Assembly: GCA_032768795.1 (NCBI GenBank)
Contig: CP136490.1
Location: forward strand, 7,688,001 to 7,752,000
Source of the DNA: Tremella fuciformis
Taxonomy: Eukaryota; Basidiomycota; Tremellomycetes; Tremellales; Tremellaceae
Length of the DNA: 64,000 nt
Reading direction: 5' to 3'
Each line of letters begins with the position of its first letter. Positions within the stretch are counted from its first letter, which is position 1. This document shows, in pieces, positions 1-12,339 of this stretch. Made by a program: the position numbers and the translations under genes. The notes beneath the pieces are model-generated. The model had not been told where the DNA came from. It ran no database searches and was given only the letters and a program-made list of their open reading frames with translations.

Positions 1-687
1 TTGCCCGGAAACTCCCAGTCTATCTCGTCCTGCCTTTTAAGCTAGGTCTCAAAGCTGGCGGGGAAACCGACATGGACATCCGACATGGTGATGGCTGCAG
101 TCACGACACCCGCCCATTTCGAGGCCTCTGCAGACTGTCAGCATCGAGAATGTTTCCACAGGTCGAGACTTGCCGAGTGTAAAGTCGATTTGGCCGTAGT
201 GAATGTACCGTGTCGACGAGATCTTGGTACCCGAGTTATTCTCCTGAAGGATCAAGCGAACCCCTTGGCTATTCGGGTCTGGAACCAGGCTCCCGGTGTT
301 CACTGCTTCTCAGGCCCCACCCAAGCCGAGCCATGGGTACACCCACCGATCCAGTCGTATGCCGTTGCATTGCCGTCGTAGGAAGTAGCATTCTGCAACA
401 CCCTGGACAGGTCGTTGAAGTCGGTCTCCATGTTCTCGCATATGGGGTCGGGCCTGCACGACGTGAGGGCATACGAACCTGTCAAGAGTCAGCGAGCTCT
501 TTGGCCTCGAATGCAGAAATGTACCGAGCGGCGAACATCCTCCCAGGCAATACGAGCCTGTGCCACAGTACCCGTATTCGGAACAGCAGGGCGCGCTCTC
601 GGGACACTGGTTGGATGCCGAGCAGTTCTGAGCAAGAGCGACGGGCAGAAGGGCGAGAGCGCCCGCAAACAGCACGCTGAGCCGCAT
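1..687 (-). CDS. Crh-like GH16 transglycosylase with CBM18, 3' part missing
   Basis: Probable cell-wall chitin/glucan transglycosylase (Crh family, GH16) that would act outside the plasma membrane. The ATG at 687 opens a signal peptide (MRLSVLFAGALALLPVALAQ), followed by a CBM18 chitin-binding module with the dense Cys pattern PCCSEYGYCGTGSYC. Four introns are implied: about 480-525, about 299-347, a GC-AG intron at about 127-171 (gcaagt...ctgcag), and one at about 22-63. Splicing them gives TAYDWIVNTGSLVPDP, STRYIHYGQIDFTLEASK, WAGVVTAAITMSDVH and DEIDWEFPG. The last piece holds the GH16 catalytic ExDxE and lies within the first 25 bases, so the rest of the enzyme is outside the window. What is seen: motifs and splice signals. 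What is inferred: the transglycosylase role. The frame could extend to a TTG at 699, but the ATG at 687 starts a perfect signal sequence. Confidence 0.85.
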
Positions 688-1161
688 AGCTGGAGACAAA
701 TTATGAGGTGATGTTCAATGCAGCGAGGATGAGGGGCCGGCGAGAGATCGAGGCGCCGCCCGGGCGAGGCAAAGGCAGGGGAAGAGTTTGAAACTGGCGA
801 TCCGAGCGCGTCTGACTTGGCGAAAGGGTGCAGCTGGACCGGCCAGGGAAGGACGAGAAGATCACAAGATGGGTTCGAGAAGAGGCCAGATGAAGGTGAG
901 GGTGGGAATGCTGAGTGGAATGCGAATGGGGACTGGTGACTCGAGGCGCGACTCGTCTGTCAGAGGACAAAAAACATACACGACCCGACCAGAAATAGAC
1001 AGGCACGATTGATCGACGAAACGCCTAAACAACGGGACTCCGCCGTGCCTCGTTTCAGGCTCCGGCGTTTCAAGCGGGGGCTTCCTGTCGTCCACGTGGC
1101 CAGCTTTCTGCCGCTGCTTGAGTGAACAATTTCGAGTGACGTCAACACGTACTATTTTCGT
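688..1161. other. Divergent intergenic region
   Basis: Shared upstream region of the leftward GH16 gene and the rightward membrane-protein gene. It is GC-rich in its left half and has pyrimidine stretches close to 1140-1170. No coding exon, TATA box or repeat stands out. Confidence 0.5.
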
Positions 1162-2601
1162 ATGTCACCATTTTCCTCCCTCAATCGTCTGTCTTCCTGG
1201 GGAGGAGCACCGACCGCTACGATGGGCGAGAAACGGGCAGTGCCCCCTTCTCTGCATGTGCGGGACCACCGCACGCCCCATCGACTGCTCAAGCCCACGC
1301 ACATGACTCTGGTCGACCCGGCCGCCCCGGACAACGAGACTGAGTGGGCCTCTCGACGAGCGAGAAAGGGTCGCTATGCCCCGAAAGCGAAACACCTTCC
1401 GCATGCCCAGATACAGGGTGCCAAGGATAAGACGCTGGAAAGGGAGAGGACGGTGTACATGAGGGTGAAGGACACGAGGTCGGACTTCAAGCCGAATCTG
1501 AGAGCGGATATCACGTTTTGGCTGGCGGTCAGCTTTGTCTTTGGCTCGATAGCATGGGTGATCAACGGTGAGTGGTCCGTCTCGTAGGAGTCGCTCCACT
1601 GAGGTCGAGGCTTCTTCGTGTGGCTGCCAGACGTGTATCCGTCACTGGCCTCTACATCGTATACGAACGTGGCTGCGGCCTTTGCATTCATCGGTGGAAC
1701 GGTCTTCGAGCTGGGCTCTTACCTGATGGTGGTGGAGGCTTTGGATAGAGGCCGCGAGACCGACTTTGGCACGGCTTTGGGATCGCTTCTGCATTCTCGC
1801 CGCCGTCTGCCTTCCTACAAGAGAACAGAGCCGGGCTCTCACGGTCACTCGAGGACAAGTCGCAGCTCTTCGGAAACACGAAATGAAGCGCCGGTTCAGA
1901 ACACAGATCCCGCTAAATCCACTCACGAGAGCCCGGCAGGGGCACAGGGCTTTGTGTGGTGGGGCAAGCCGCTGTGGCATGATCTTGGCTACCTAGCGGT
2001 ATGTTCGACACGGATTAACCAGGTCGACGCTGATTCCTAGGCCGTGATACAGTTGTGCGCAGCAACTGTCTTCTGGGTATCGACCGTGTAAGGTCATCGC
2101 TCTTGCGCTGAATTCCACTGATCGTGAAGGACTGGACTTCCTGGGGTCATTCCAGGCTTCTACGAAGAGACTGCTTCTGTGGCAATTGAGGATGTCTTCT
2201 TCTGGACTCCTCAAGGCGAGCCAGCTCAGATCGAGGGGAGCCGAGCTGACTCCACAGTCATCGGCGGCTCAGGCTTCATCATATCCAGCACACTTTTAAT
2301 GCTCGAGGTGCAAACGCACTGGTGGGCCATCCGTCCACTCGACCTGGGATGGCAGAGTGAGTGTTCTGGTTGCTTCTGACCGCATGCTGACAATGCAGTC
2401 GCGTTTTGGAACCTCATCGGGTCCATAGGATTCACCCTGTGCGGTGGATTCGGCTACTCGCCAGCATCAGGCATGGTGTACGAGTCTGCACTGTCCACGT
2501 TCTGGGGAGGATGGGCGTTCTTGATCGGGAGCACGTTCCAGCTGTGGGAAGCTATATGGCGGGAGCCCCAGGATCAATCGAGCGACACGAAAGGCGCTTG
2601 A
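1162..2601 (+). CDS. Multi-pass integral membrane protein, fungal family of unknown function
   Basis: Predicted membrane protein of 403-423 residues. Exons are 1162-1567, 1610-1998, 2041-2087, 2130-2356 and 2399-2601; they sum to 1272 nt. Hydrophobic segments are visible in FWLAVSFVFGSIAWVINGFF, NVAAAFAFIGGTVFELGSYL, LGYLAAVIQLCAATVFWV, GGSGFIISSTLLMLE, WNLIGSIGFTLCGGFGY and WGGWAFLIGSTFQLWE, suggesting about six to seven spans. A hydrophilic, Ser/Arg-rich loop lies between spans 2 and 3. The GGTVFELGSY and LIGSTFQLWE signatures recur in a conserved group of fungal membrane proteins with no assigned role, as I recall it; that is memory, not a search. All four introns are exactly 42 nt. The start is uncertain: the ATG at 1162 and the in-frame ATG at 1222 are both possible, and 1222 opens a more basic N-terminus. 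Confidence 0.8.
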
Positions 2602-5013
2602 GTGGGATGGTCATGCTTATACACGTCGCATGCTGTGTGTGTACCTAGATCTGTGCTCCAGACGTCGTCGACGCTCACACGGTTGTGTCCGGCTTCAAGA
2701 GGCGTTTGTCGATTCAAGTACCCACCTCCTCGCTCAGCCTGACGATCTCTCTTTATCTCCTCTGTCTTCTCGTTAATGTCGTAAACCGTTCGGCTGTACC
2801 GATAAATCGGTACTTCGGTACGGGCCTCCACTTCGATCACTCGAGCGATGATCACGACAAAGCCCGATGCGCGCCTCTGGAATCGGTGAGACGGGTTCGG
2901 GATATATAGCAAGCGACCGAGCTCGCTCACTATCAACGTTCTTTACCCCTCGACTGGATCCTGAACCCGAACATCTTTCCCACACTATGGTATTTTCGGT
3001 ATGCCGGAACGCACTCGTGCGACCGGCGTCCACCAGTCACATTGCGCGCTGATGACGTCGGCAGAAGGTGGAAAGCTTCTTGACCCACATTCCGGCGTCT
3101 CGGACTATTTGGCGAGCTTCAAGGTTCCTGCGCAGCCGTCGTTCCACTTTTCAGCTTCCAATTGTCGGTGGCCCATGTGCACGACGAGATCTTGGCGGGC
3201 ATCACGCATCAGGACCAGTCACGCTGCACCCACACCGCCCCACCAACTAAGCTTGTAGCCCCTGCCAAGCGGCGCGCGCGAATCTTGCGTAGCCGGTGCT
3301 GTCTCCTGCATCAGTCCTGCAGGACTGCAACCTCGCCACCGAGTCCGCACCTCGCTTGCCTCCACTCCGACCGCGCGCGACGCTGATGCGGGTGGCCGAC
3401 CGGTCGTACCGGTCACCCGTCAGGACCTGCCGAGAGATGCCGCAAGCCTTACGCTCCTGCGGCGAGGTATTCCCCCGAGTTTCCTACTTTTCCGACCGAT
3501 CGTCCCTCTTTCGGAGCTCGGAGATGTGGGTGAACGTACGCTCGCCGTGAGTGTACTCGGCAGGGCCACGCATCGCCATCAGGACACTGGGGAGCTAGGA
3601 TCTGACTCCATCTCAAGCCAGCGAGCGACCTGCTTAGCGAATGCGAAACGACGAGGACAATGACATGCGGTCCCCCGCCCACGGAACAAAGGGGTATTCT
3701 TCAGGGCACAGGGCCACACGGGTCGTTCAGGGTAGCAGCAGGGCCGTCGGGCGTCAGGCGTGAGAGCAGAGGAGAAGAGAAGAAGCCATTACGTAGTGTT
3801 GCCGGCTGGTGAATGTTCGTCATGAGCTCAGACCTGCTTCCTTCCCGCCGTTAGCGCGCTTTTGGGACCAAAAACGTTGCTCGACCATTTCGTCCGTCCG
3901 CGGCTCGAGACGGCTGGCAAACGTAGCTGGTAGCTAGCTAGCTAGCTGCAAGCAAAGACGTCAGACGGTCAGGCCAGCCGTCCTCGCTCGTTCATCCTAC
4001 TCTCGACGTCGACCGCCACTGCATTCTTATCGCTTCGACTGGCCAACCTCGCGCCACTGACGCCGACGCCACCGCGGTCGATACCAGCACGACCCAATTC
4101 CGGCCGAGGGTGGCGATCCCAAGGCGCATCTCCGGGATCGGTATCTCCCGTCACACCTGTCAATTCTTCCCAGACCAAACCGAGCCACTCGACGTGCCAG
4201 GCAGCTACCACTTTGCTTTCACCTCGACGCGTGCATTGTCAATACAGTAGTGGCCGTTGGCAGCACAACAAGGCCACAGGGTGGTAAAGATGCGGGCGGC
4301 CGAGCATCGGAAACGTGGTTGGTGAGTCACCTTTCACCCAAACAAACACACACATCAACGTCTCATCTAGTCTGTCTCCGGATGATGTTCGCTGGCCACT
4401 GGCCGCCGAGGGGACTGGGCGTGATGCTCCAGCGGGATGCATGGCGTGACCGTGCTGACGCATCACACAGATCAATCACCTCATCCCGTTCTTCTGGATC
4501 AACCTAGGTTGAGTGAAATCTGCACGGGGGCCGGGGCGGATAAGGAAGTCTTGTCGATTCGGGGAGCGTTGTTGGCTTTGCGACCCAGTGTCACGACACC
4601 CGCCACCGACCTACGACTATTCGCACAGTGTTGACATTGCCCAGGCGGGGAGGAGGCAAACTCTAATCATCCGGACCCGGAGAAGCCGAAGGGAGTGAGA
4701 CACGGTCAGCAGCTGGAGACGAGCGGTAAGCATCACTCCCCCACCTGTCAGCATCGGTGAATCATGAGTGCTGATGCCATTCGCTCATCTATCGAATCCT
4801 GTGCATCCTCTCGCTCGTCCCAATCCCGTGGATCACCTGGCCGCCCTCCTTTACTTGCTTTCACCGGGCCGGCCATCCTATCCTTTGCCTCCTCCCTTGT
4901 CCTTCGACAATCCTTTGGCCTCATCGGTACGCATGTCTTCCTCAACGCCCTTGTCTCAAAACAGTCCGTGGGAAGCACTGTTTGAAAGCAAGGGGTGAAC
5001 TCTCCCCCCCAAA
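2602..5013. other. 2.4-kb stretch without a confident gene
   Basis: A TATA-like atatatag lies near 2900 and a short frame from 2986 begins MVFSVCRNALVRPAST, which resembles a mitochondrial presequence but is not continued convincingly. At 4472-4508 an exon-like stretch bounded by cacag and a gttgag donor reads INHLIPFFWINL. A proline-rich frame ends at 4998 (NSPWEALFESKG), only 15 bases before the RhoGEF ATG. These pieces could be exons of one small gene or long upstream leader sequence. I cannot join them into a supported model, so no gene is called. Confidence 0.4.
3931..3946. repeat. (TAGC)4 microsatellite
   Basis: Four perfect TAGC units in tandem, with a partly matching unit just upstream. 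Short and probably without function. Confidence 0.9.
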
Positions 5014-8000
5014 ATGGAAGTGCTCCTCTCCACCGTCATCCCTGGCTCGACGTCTATACTCGCCATACCGACTCTCCCGTCCATCCCCGACTCGCGGATG
5101 CCCACTCCCAGTCATACACCGCCAGAAGATGACCTCGCGGCGCAGCAAGGCTTGTTACCCCTGGGTCCGCCGGCAGCGTTGTCGCCCAAGGGCGGGCGTT
5201 CACGCTCTGGCTCGGCCTCGTCGCTCATTCTCATGCCCGGGTCATATTTCAATGCCCCACATGGCAGCGCCCCATTTCCTATCTCAGCGTCCTCCACCGT
5301 CCAGGCGTCTGGTAGCGCAGAAAGGCCCAAGCCAGAACCGCTCACCATTCCTCCTAACACCCCGGATGAACCACTGTTCTCGGCCTATCCAGACGCTGGG
5401 CCAAGCCGAAGCAGCTCGTTGCACAAGCCCAAAGGTTTCTCGAACGCCCTACTACGACCGTTCACCCTTGCTACCCCGCCTCGCCGACGAAGGCATGCCT
5501 CGGAGGACAGCTCGGCTGATGAAGAGGGGTTCGTCACCGACCCCAGTGTTGGGAGGAAGAAACAGTCTGCGGCACTGCAAAACTTCTCAGACAGCGAGAA
5601 GCGCGGAAGGAGGCGAGCGTCGACAGTCACTCACCCTAGTCGCACTCCTTCTCGCCCTGGTCCATCACCTCAGGCATCCGGCAAGGAACCTGGTCGCTCT
5701 CTCCGATCTTTTCGTCGGCGACGGGCATCGCTCGGTGCCAGCTCGCTTCCCCAACAGCTGGCCAGTCCCGACTTTGCGCCGAATTGGCCAGCAATGCCGG
5801 CTCAAGAGAAGCGCCGTTTCGACACTTCGCCCACGATGGCGTTCGGGTACCAGCATCCCGGACCGTCCGATTACACCATACAGTCGGTCTCGACGGTAGC
5901 AACGGTCCGGCCTCTGAGTTCGACGCCCAACATCGCTGCCCGCAAGTCGAGTATATCTGCTATCTCACCTTCAGGGGAATCTAGATCAGCCATAGGTCTC
6001 GTCAACCTCGTACCACATCCTACCGATCCCGATGTGGACCTCGTCATTCCCGATGACCTCGCCATGCCTCGTGGTCCCCCTCCTCGACGGAGTTCGCTCG
6101 ATGCCACAGTCATGTCGCTCAGCGGAGAAGGTCCCCCTCTACCGCTCAACGCCGAGAACATCGCTGTCCTGGGCCTGAGTGATGACCAGTCTCTCCTCTC
6201 CTCGTCGATGACCAACACTGAGACGTCGCTCTCAGCCGACGCGCTTTTCTCCCCGCAGGCGTCGGATGACAAGCATCCTTTGTCGTCCGCAACGACTTCA
6301 TTATCTCGGAGTGCGAAGAGCGGCAGCGAGGGAAAAGACGAAGCGGAAGCTGCTATATCCGCAATTCGATTGCAACGAAGTCTCGAATGGGAAGCAAGGC
6401 AGAATCGGCATTGGAACAAGATGCAGAAACGCAAGATGATCCTCCTCGAGCTGGTCGAGACGGAAGTCGCGTATGCCGAAGATCTGAAACGACTCGTCGA
6501 CATTTATCTACCACATTTGGCTGCGCTGCCGGCTGTTTCCGAACGAACGGTGGATATGATTGTGCGGAATGCGCCTTATCTCCTGGAGCTCCACTCTGCT
6601 CTTGCCAAACGCATGGTGGAGGTTCTCAAGGAGGAAGGTTTGACCTATGAGCATCAACCGGAGCCTCTGGTGGCCGGCAAGATTGAGAGAGCTGCACGAC
6701 GCCTCTCGGCTTTATTCTTGGAAGAGGTGCGTGTTTACATGTCGTGAAGGTTGCGGCTGAGCCCCAGACATCCGCCTTCGCCGCGTACAACGAATACTGC
6801 GCTGGCTCCATCGCAGCGGCGACGCTTGTGCGGCGGCTGGCAGAACGATCCGATTACGAAAACTACGAGCGCTGCTGCCAGCGGGCCGTCTTCCAACAGC
6901 ACACCCACATGACCCTGCAAGACCTCCTGTCAGACTCCCCGCCGAGTGACTCCTCGCCTAATCGCGCCCGGCTGCGTTTCCGCGATTTTCTCATCACCCC
7001 CGTTCAACGGGTCTGCCGTTACCCTTTGCTTCTCGCACAGTTGGTCGGCGCTGCTCCGAGTCCCGCCGTTGAGCATCCCAGCTTTGAAGACTCTGAGGAA
7101 GTCGGCCGGGATGTCAGTCAGGCCCTGTCGCTCATGCGAAACGTGGCAGAGGAGGCGGATGAGGCCAGACGGCTGAAGGAGGCCGAAGTGAAGAGTGCAA
7201 CAATCGTTGAGCGGATCGAGCCTCATCTCTCGCTCAGCTACTCCTTCCTCCGAAGCCTGGGTACTTGCCGTTTGATCGGATCACTGGACGTTTTGCACTA
7301 TCACCCTACCCTTGCACCTTTGGTCCCGCCGGTCAAAGTGAAATACATGGCGGCCTTCCTGTATCGAGGTTACCTCATACTGGCCAAGGTCAAGAAGGAC
7401 AAGGTGTACGAGGTCAAGCATCATTTCCCGCTTGAAGTCTTTGAGCTCGTCGATATTACAGAAGGTGCGCACCCGATCTATCCTCCCTGCTTGGGCTGAC
7501 GATAACAGGCTTCCTTCCTCATTCAATACGCCTGTCCGTGCGGGAACACAATTACGATCTCGCGGCCTCTTGCGAAGCGGAAAAGCAAGTGTGGGCAGCA
7601 GCTCTCTGTGCGGCAAGGGAAGACAATATCGTTCCACCGTTCGAGCTGCCCTCGAGCGTCTCTCTTTTCGCCCCGCGCTCACGACGTATGTCTGTAACGG
7701 TCCCTCCGACTGACTTTGAGCCCTCTTCGCCAGGCAGCAAGCGGCATACCTTGGCGGGCCTGCCTAGTGAACTGAGCTTGACCGATATCGCTCGCGAGCC
7801 TGAGCAGATCTTCCAGACACCCATGTCGTCGCCCACTCGAATGACATTCAAGTCGACGCCTGATAGGGGAGAAAGATCTGGCCGACAGTCAATCCTTATC
7901 CGCCGCCCGTCTCATGGACAGCGAATACATGTCGACAGAGGTCTCATGGATGTGTTCTCGGAGAGCTGCGCGACCGCCCGGAGCAAGGCTCAATTGTCAC

Positions 8001-9076
8001 ATACGCTATTTCTCCCTGATGTCCCACCGTCAGAGCTGCGCGACCGCTTGTCCATCCGCGAGTCGACCATGCTTCGCCGGCGGCGGTCCTTCCTTGACTC
8101 TCGACAGCCATCCTTCGACATCGCCTTCTCCGGCGAGATCAGAGGATCGATCTTACCTGTACGCCAGGCCAGATCCCAAGTTGGCCACCGCAGAGCCTCA
8201 CCGCCGCGCACGCATAGTCATGGATCGAGCGACTCTAACGACGCAGACGGTCGAACCTCAGCTGACGAAGCGGGAACCTCTGACTTTGGGACCCTGCGAG
8301 GTAGTATGAACGGCAACGTCTGGGCGACTTCAAGCTCTCAGATGTCTCGCAGCAACTCTGTTACCTCCTTCTCTCCAGCTCCAACTCCGCGGCGGTCTGT
8401 TACCTCGCTCAGAACGGCTTACGCCAATGCTGGAGTTGGGTTGATGAACCGCCGGAAGACGGCCTCTACCTACAGCCTTCCTCGAAGGGCTGCAGGTAAC
8501 ATCCATCGCGCAAAGTCTACCCCCAACTCGCCGCGGCTGTCCCCTCAGGATGAAGCACCTCCCGTCCCTCGTCCGCCGCCGCTCTTTAAGACTCACTCGG
8601 ACAGCTCAACGGTTGTGCCGGCGCGCTCAAGCGACTCTGACTCGCCTGTGCACCCACATGGCCCGAGCTTTGCCGGCCATCAGCCGCCGTCGAGCGAGTC
8701 GCAACCTTCGTCCACATGGGAGACAATCCGACGTTCAATGTCATTCAAGATTGGCAGCAGCAGGAATCGCGCCTCTGCAGCCGACATTTCGGCGCAGATC
8801 GAAGAAGACTCGGCGCCGACCACGAGCAGCTCGCATGGGTCCAGCTCGTGGGGCTCAGTGCCGGGTCCAAAGTCGAGTGAGAACAGCGTGGTGGACCTGA
8901 GCGAGGAGAGCACTCCCCCTCAGAGCGGCTCGTCGCTCGAGCGTGGAACGTCTGACAAGAGTATCAAGTCTGACAGAAGTGAAAAGAGCGAGGACGAGGA
9001 TGGAGGCGTATTTACAACACTCCGAAAGAAGCGAACACCAAAGCTATTCGGTCTGAGCCGGCTCACACCAATGTAA
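5014..9076 (+). CDS. Dbl-family Rho guanine nucleotide exchange factor (DH-PH)
   Basis: Likely activates a Rho/Cdc42-type GTPase by GDP release, with roles in polarity or cytokinesis (inferred). Exons are 5014-6726, 6768-7464 and 7509-9076, encoding 1325 residues. The first ~450 residues are Ser/Pro-rich and probably disordered. The DH domain starts near residue 470 (MILLELVETEVAYAEDLKRL) and includes the conserved RFRDFLITPVQRVCRYPLLL block. A PH domain follows at about 735-850 (GTCRLIGSLDVLHYHP to EKQVWAAALCAARED). The last ~470 residues are again Ser/Arg-rich with many RRxS-type sites. The introns are 41 and 44 nt, and both fall within the DH-PH core. The ATG at 5014 follows a C-rich leader and has A at -3. 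The frame just upstream has a stop at 4996-4998, which fixes the start. Which GTPase it serves cannot be read from the sequence. Confidence 0.88.
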
Positions 9077-9616
9077 TCGGGCATCGATTCGACATAGACG
9101 AGAGAGAAGTTGTCATATATTCGCCTTTGTGGCGACCCGGGATGGGGTCAGGATTGCATGGCAGGAGAAATTGTTTGTATGTTTTCTGTTTGGGACATTT
9201 CGGTCGCATGGCTCTCTCATTCATCCACTTAATTTTGCATGGCTCTGCTCTGCCCAGACTCTGTAGCATCGATGCACACGACACGATTCCCCATGCGCGA
9301 TGATTCCGACTCGCGAAGTCTCGATCTGGCGAAGCCTTCGCCAGCATCGTCGAAAGGCCGAGGCCCTCGACCTTTGTGTGCGACGCCATCTCACGGTTGA
9401 ACGGACGGGTCGTGTGGAGTATCATTTGAGCGGTATAAAGACCGAACAAGAGACAGGTTGGAGACCTTCGCCACTGGCGTTCCCGAACTTCTCACACATC
9501 GGCCCCAACTCCCTCTCCTGATAATCAACGCAGCACTTGGAGCCTTCATCAATAAACGCCCCATCAAGTAGGTGTACGCGAGACAGGCAGCACCTGACCT
9601 GTGAATCGTCGACACA
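9077..9616. other. Intergenic, includes TATA box of next gene
   Basis: Holds the 3' region of the RhoGEF and the promoter of the small gene at 9617. A TATAAAG motif sits at 9434-9440, about 180 bp before that ATG. No exon seen. Confidence 0.5.
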
Positions 9617-10030
9617 ATGAGTGACACCGCTGACACTACCGACCCCACAATTGGGGCCGCTACAAATCCACCTCAAGGCGAGGCCCAGTCAACCGCCTCT
9701 GATGCCACTGCCTCGCCGCCGGACGACTCCGTACCGGAGGCCGAAGAAGTACCCACTTCGGCCTCGACGACGGTCCCCGCGCGCGAAGACGAGGTGTCGA
9801 CCCCAACTCAGAGCAACCCCTTCCCCGTTCCGCCTTCTGCAGATCAAGGACTCCCTGCAAACTCATCTGACGGCGGATCGCCTTCTGATAGCGCCCCTGA
9901 CGAGGAAGAGTCGCCTGAGAAGCCTAATTCTCTGGCGACTCTGACGCCGGCAATTTGGGAAGAGCTTCGAAAGTCTCAGGCCGACAGAGAGAAAGAGAAC
10001 GCTGCATCCTCGGAGGGGAAGTCATCATAG
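9617..10030 (+). CDS. Small acidic disordered protein, unknown
   Basis: Single-exon frame of 137 residues that begins MSDTADTTDPTIGAATNPP and is dominated by Thr, Ser, Pro, Asp and Glu. The last 35 residues become helix-prone and charged (PAIWEELRKSQADREKENA). There is no signal peptide, membrane span or known domain. It is the first of the run of small + strand genes in the accessory region and shares their low complexity and acidity, but I see no direct sequence match to the UIM-bearing members. The ATG context (cacaATGAG) and a TATAAAG about 180 bp upstream support expression. It could be lineage-specific. Confidence 0.5.
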   Translation: MSDTADTTDPTIGAATNPPQGEAQSTASDATASPPDDSVPEAEEVPTSASTTVPAREDEVSTPTQSNPFPVPPSADQGLPANSSDGGSPSDSAPDEEESPEKPNSLATLTPAIWEELRKSQADREKENAASSEGKSS

Positions 10031-10339
10031 TCGAATACGCCGGACGATGAGCACCCAGCGGCATGACCTCGCGTAATGCGCTTACTCGCTCATGCAAAGG
10101 AGCCGTATCTATGGAAGGTCCCGTCAGGTCAGAAGAGGTTTGGACCCAGCGGAACCAGTCATCCACTGGCGCTCCGGCTCTCCTCCGTCGAACGATACAT
10201 ACTGTACATCCATCTACTGTCGATTATCGTCCTGTACTTCTCTTGACTCATATAGTGATTGTGCATTTTTCTTTACCTTCTGTACAGTGAGAGGACTCTA
10301 TAACGTCCGTGCGCCTGTCAGCTCTTCAGTGACCATCGG

Positions 10340-10420
10340 GTCTGACTTGAGTCGCTTGGACTTTCACCTTGTGCGTCTCTGGGGCAGAAAAAGGATGCGA
10401 AGAGAATACTTCGTCGACGC
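10340..10420. repeat. Diverged direct duplicate, copy 1
   Basis: Begins gtctgacttgagtcgcttgg and aligns over about 80 bp with 11099-11178 in the same orientation, by eye about 70% identical. Translation of either strand keeps some similarity: + strand SRLDFHLVRLWGRK against DRLDLVLVRTWCKK. Confidence 0.6.
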
Positions 10421-11098
10421 CGGACACCTCGACGTCACTGCGAAACTTCGAAAAAGTATAGCATGTGCTGCCAATATCGTTTGGCGATACAGGATAAGTT
10501 TGTCTACGCACTATCGAATAATTGGTTGCCGCACGTGAAAGTTCTTGTCTTTCTCCATCGACTCATCATGAGTTGTCCCCGCCGAGACTATGTGACAGCT
10601 ACATGAAGAACTACTCTACTCACTGCTTGGGGCAATTGACTCACTTCCACAGGGTCTCGAAGCCCTGTGTATACTCCTGGATCTCGCCAACGCATATTGA
10701 ATCGCTAGATATATCCCTTGTACAGTACGTACTCAGCCACATCTTAACCGCCTTGCCTAAACTCGTTAGTGGCCTCATACGATTCACAATCAACACAGAT
10801 ATCAGACCCTTCGGTCGTGCCCTGAGTCGAGAAGGTGCAATCTCGCGGCCGCCTCAATCCGTTGCACTGCGGTGGCGGCCAAGTTTTAGGCGTCGGGGAT
10901 ATGAACGTTTATTGCAGGAAATCTCTGCTTTTGCGACTTCTGGCCCGGAACTGCAGCCACCCTCTTTTGCGATTTGGGAGTTGCACTTGGGCGTAAGGTG
11001 TAGCTTTCGAGGCGGCTCTGCTTGAGTTTGCTCTCTCTTTAAGTAGTATGCTGCCCGGGGCGTTTTTGTCGACAGACGGAAAAGTCGCGCACAGTGAG

Positions 11099-11178
11099 TC
11101 TGCCTTGGATCGCTTGGACTTGGTGCTGGTGCGTACCTGGTGTAAGAAAGGAGGCGAAGCGAAAAGCTTTGACGACGC
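11099..11178. repeat. Diverged direct duplicate, copy 2
   Basis: Begins gtctgccttggatcgcttgg; partner of 10340-10420. The spacing between copies is about 760 bp. This could be an old tandem duplication of a small gene or of a regulatory block. Confidence 0.6.
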
Positions 11179-12247
11179 TTTCGTACTTTGCCAAGCCAGA
11201 CCTTGTCCCGATGATCAACTTGTCCATTGGCAAGTTCTACCTCCGTTGCGCTACTTATGGAAACAGAGCGAATCAATACTATGGAAGACTCACACCTTCA
11301 TGCCTCGCATCAACGCCGTTATCTCGCTGCTTTCCGGGACTCGATGCATTTCATCCTGAAGTGTGCGACCGAGACCTGCGGAACTTCAATCTGTGATGGC
11401 TACACGCCACTTAGGACACTTGGCTCTCGACGTTCCGCTCAAAGCCCCTCTGTTTACACTGGTGTCGGTAAATCTTGCTGATCAGATGGATGTCTTGTCT
11501 GTATCTTCAGCTATGTTCCGACTGCGTCTCAACTGATTCACGCTCGGCGAGACTCCCGAGGGGTCTCATCGAGTCACAGCTCAACGCAGAGACGGCACTC
11601 GCCTGGTCCGAACTCGAGGTCGGAAGGTGGGATCTTGCCTTTAGCCGTCTACTCTCTTTGCGCTGCATATTGGCGGGGTCTCGGGCGCGTGATGGCAGGG
11701 GCCAGGGCCTTTTAGAGGTTGAGGCGCTGAGGGACGGAGTAAGCGTTTCGTCCGCGCAGAGTATTGGTCGTTGTTGCGCTGGGCTTGCGACCAAAGCTAC
11801 CCGTTTTCGCAGATTGGCCGCTCGATCTGCCGTGAATCATTCGTGTCGTGGCAAACATATTGGACTCCCGGTCTTTCCAATGGACTTGACCTTCTTGCCA
11901 ACGGACAGATAATTTGCAAACGGAGAGAGACGGACAAAACGGACAAGGTTCACTCATTTCGAGTCGTCCTCCAACAACGTGTTGCAAAGATGCTGCTCGA
12001 TCTGAAAGGAAGGGGAGAATGTGAAATCACCTCAGTCTCGGCCTTGCGGGCTTTGGATGAAAGTACTCTACACTTGAAAGGAGATCGTGAAGGATAGTGA
12101 GGCGAAACGATCGCAGACTGGTTTCAGCCCTGTGGATAGCTGAGTCGATGAGGGTGCGAGAAGATGCGATGGTGCGCTCCGTTGTTGCTTGGTCCCGCGC
12201 GGAGCTGCGACTCGTTTACGAGGGCGTCAGAGTCTGCCGGCGCCAGC

Positions 12248-12255
12248 GTATATAT
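12248..12255 (+). promoter_or_regulatory. TATA box of the 12.3-kb gene
   Basis: GTATATAT about 90 bp upstream of the ATG at 12340; same layout as the other small accessory genes. Confidence 0.5.
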
Positions 12256-12339
12256 CATCGAGTGAGGGTTTCCCACTTGAAGCAGAATCATTCAACTATC
12301 ACGTCTTTACTCACATACCGAACACTGTATTTGTGCGGC

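Larger units (their letters stand above)
10031..12339. other. 2.3-kb accessory region without a supported gene
   Basis: Several open frames of 100-170 codons exist on both strands, but none shows motifs, a consistent start or splicing. Two diverged copies of an ~80-bp block lie at 10340-10420 and 11099-11178. The region may hold decayed copies of accessory genes. A GTATATAT TATA element at 12248-12255 belongs to the next gene. Confidence 0.45.

Noticed and set aside
5112..6503. Long - strand frames inside the RhoGEF gene
   Set aside because: Shadows of a high-GC coding region; DH-PH motifs and codon phase support the + strand only.
10522..11025. 167-codon open frame on the + strand
   Set aside because: No motif, no promoter, composition like its surroundings; it begins at a non-ATG codon and overlaps other long chance frames.
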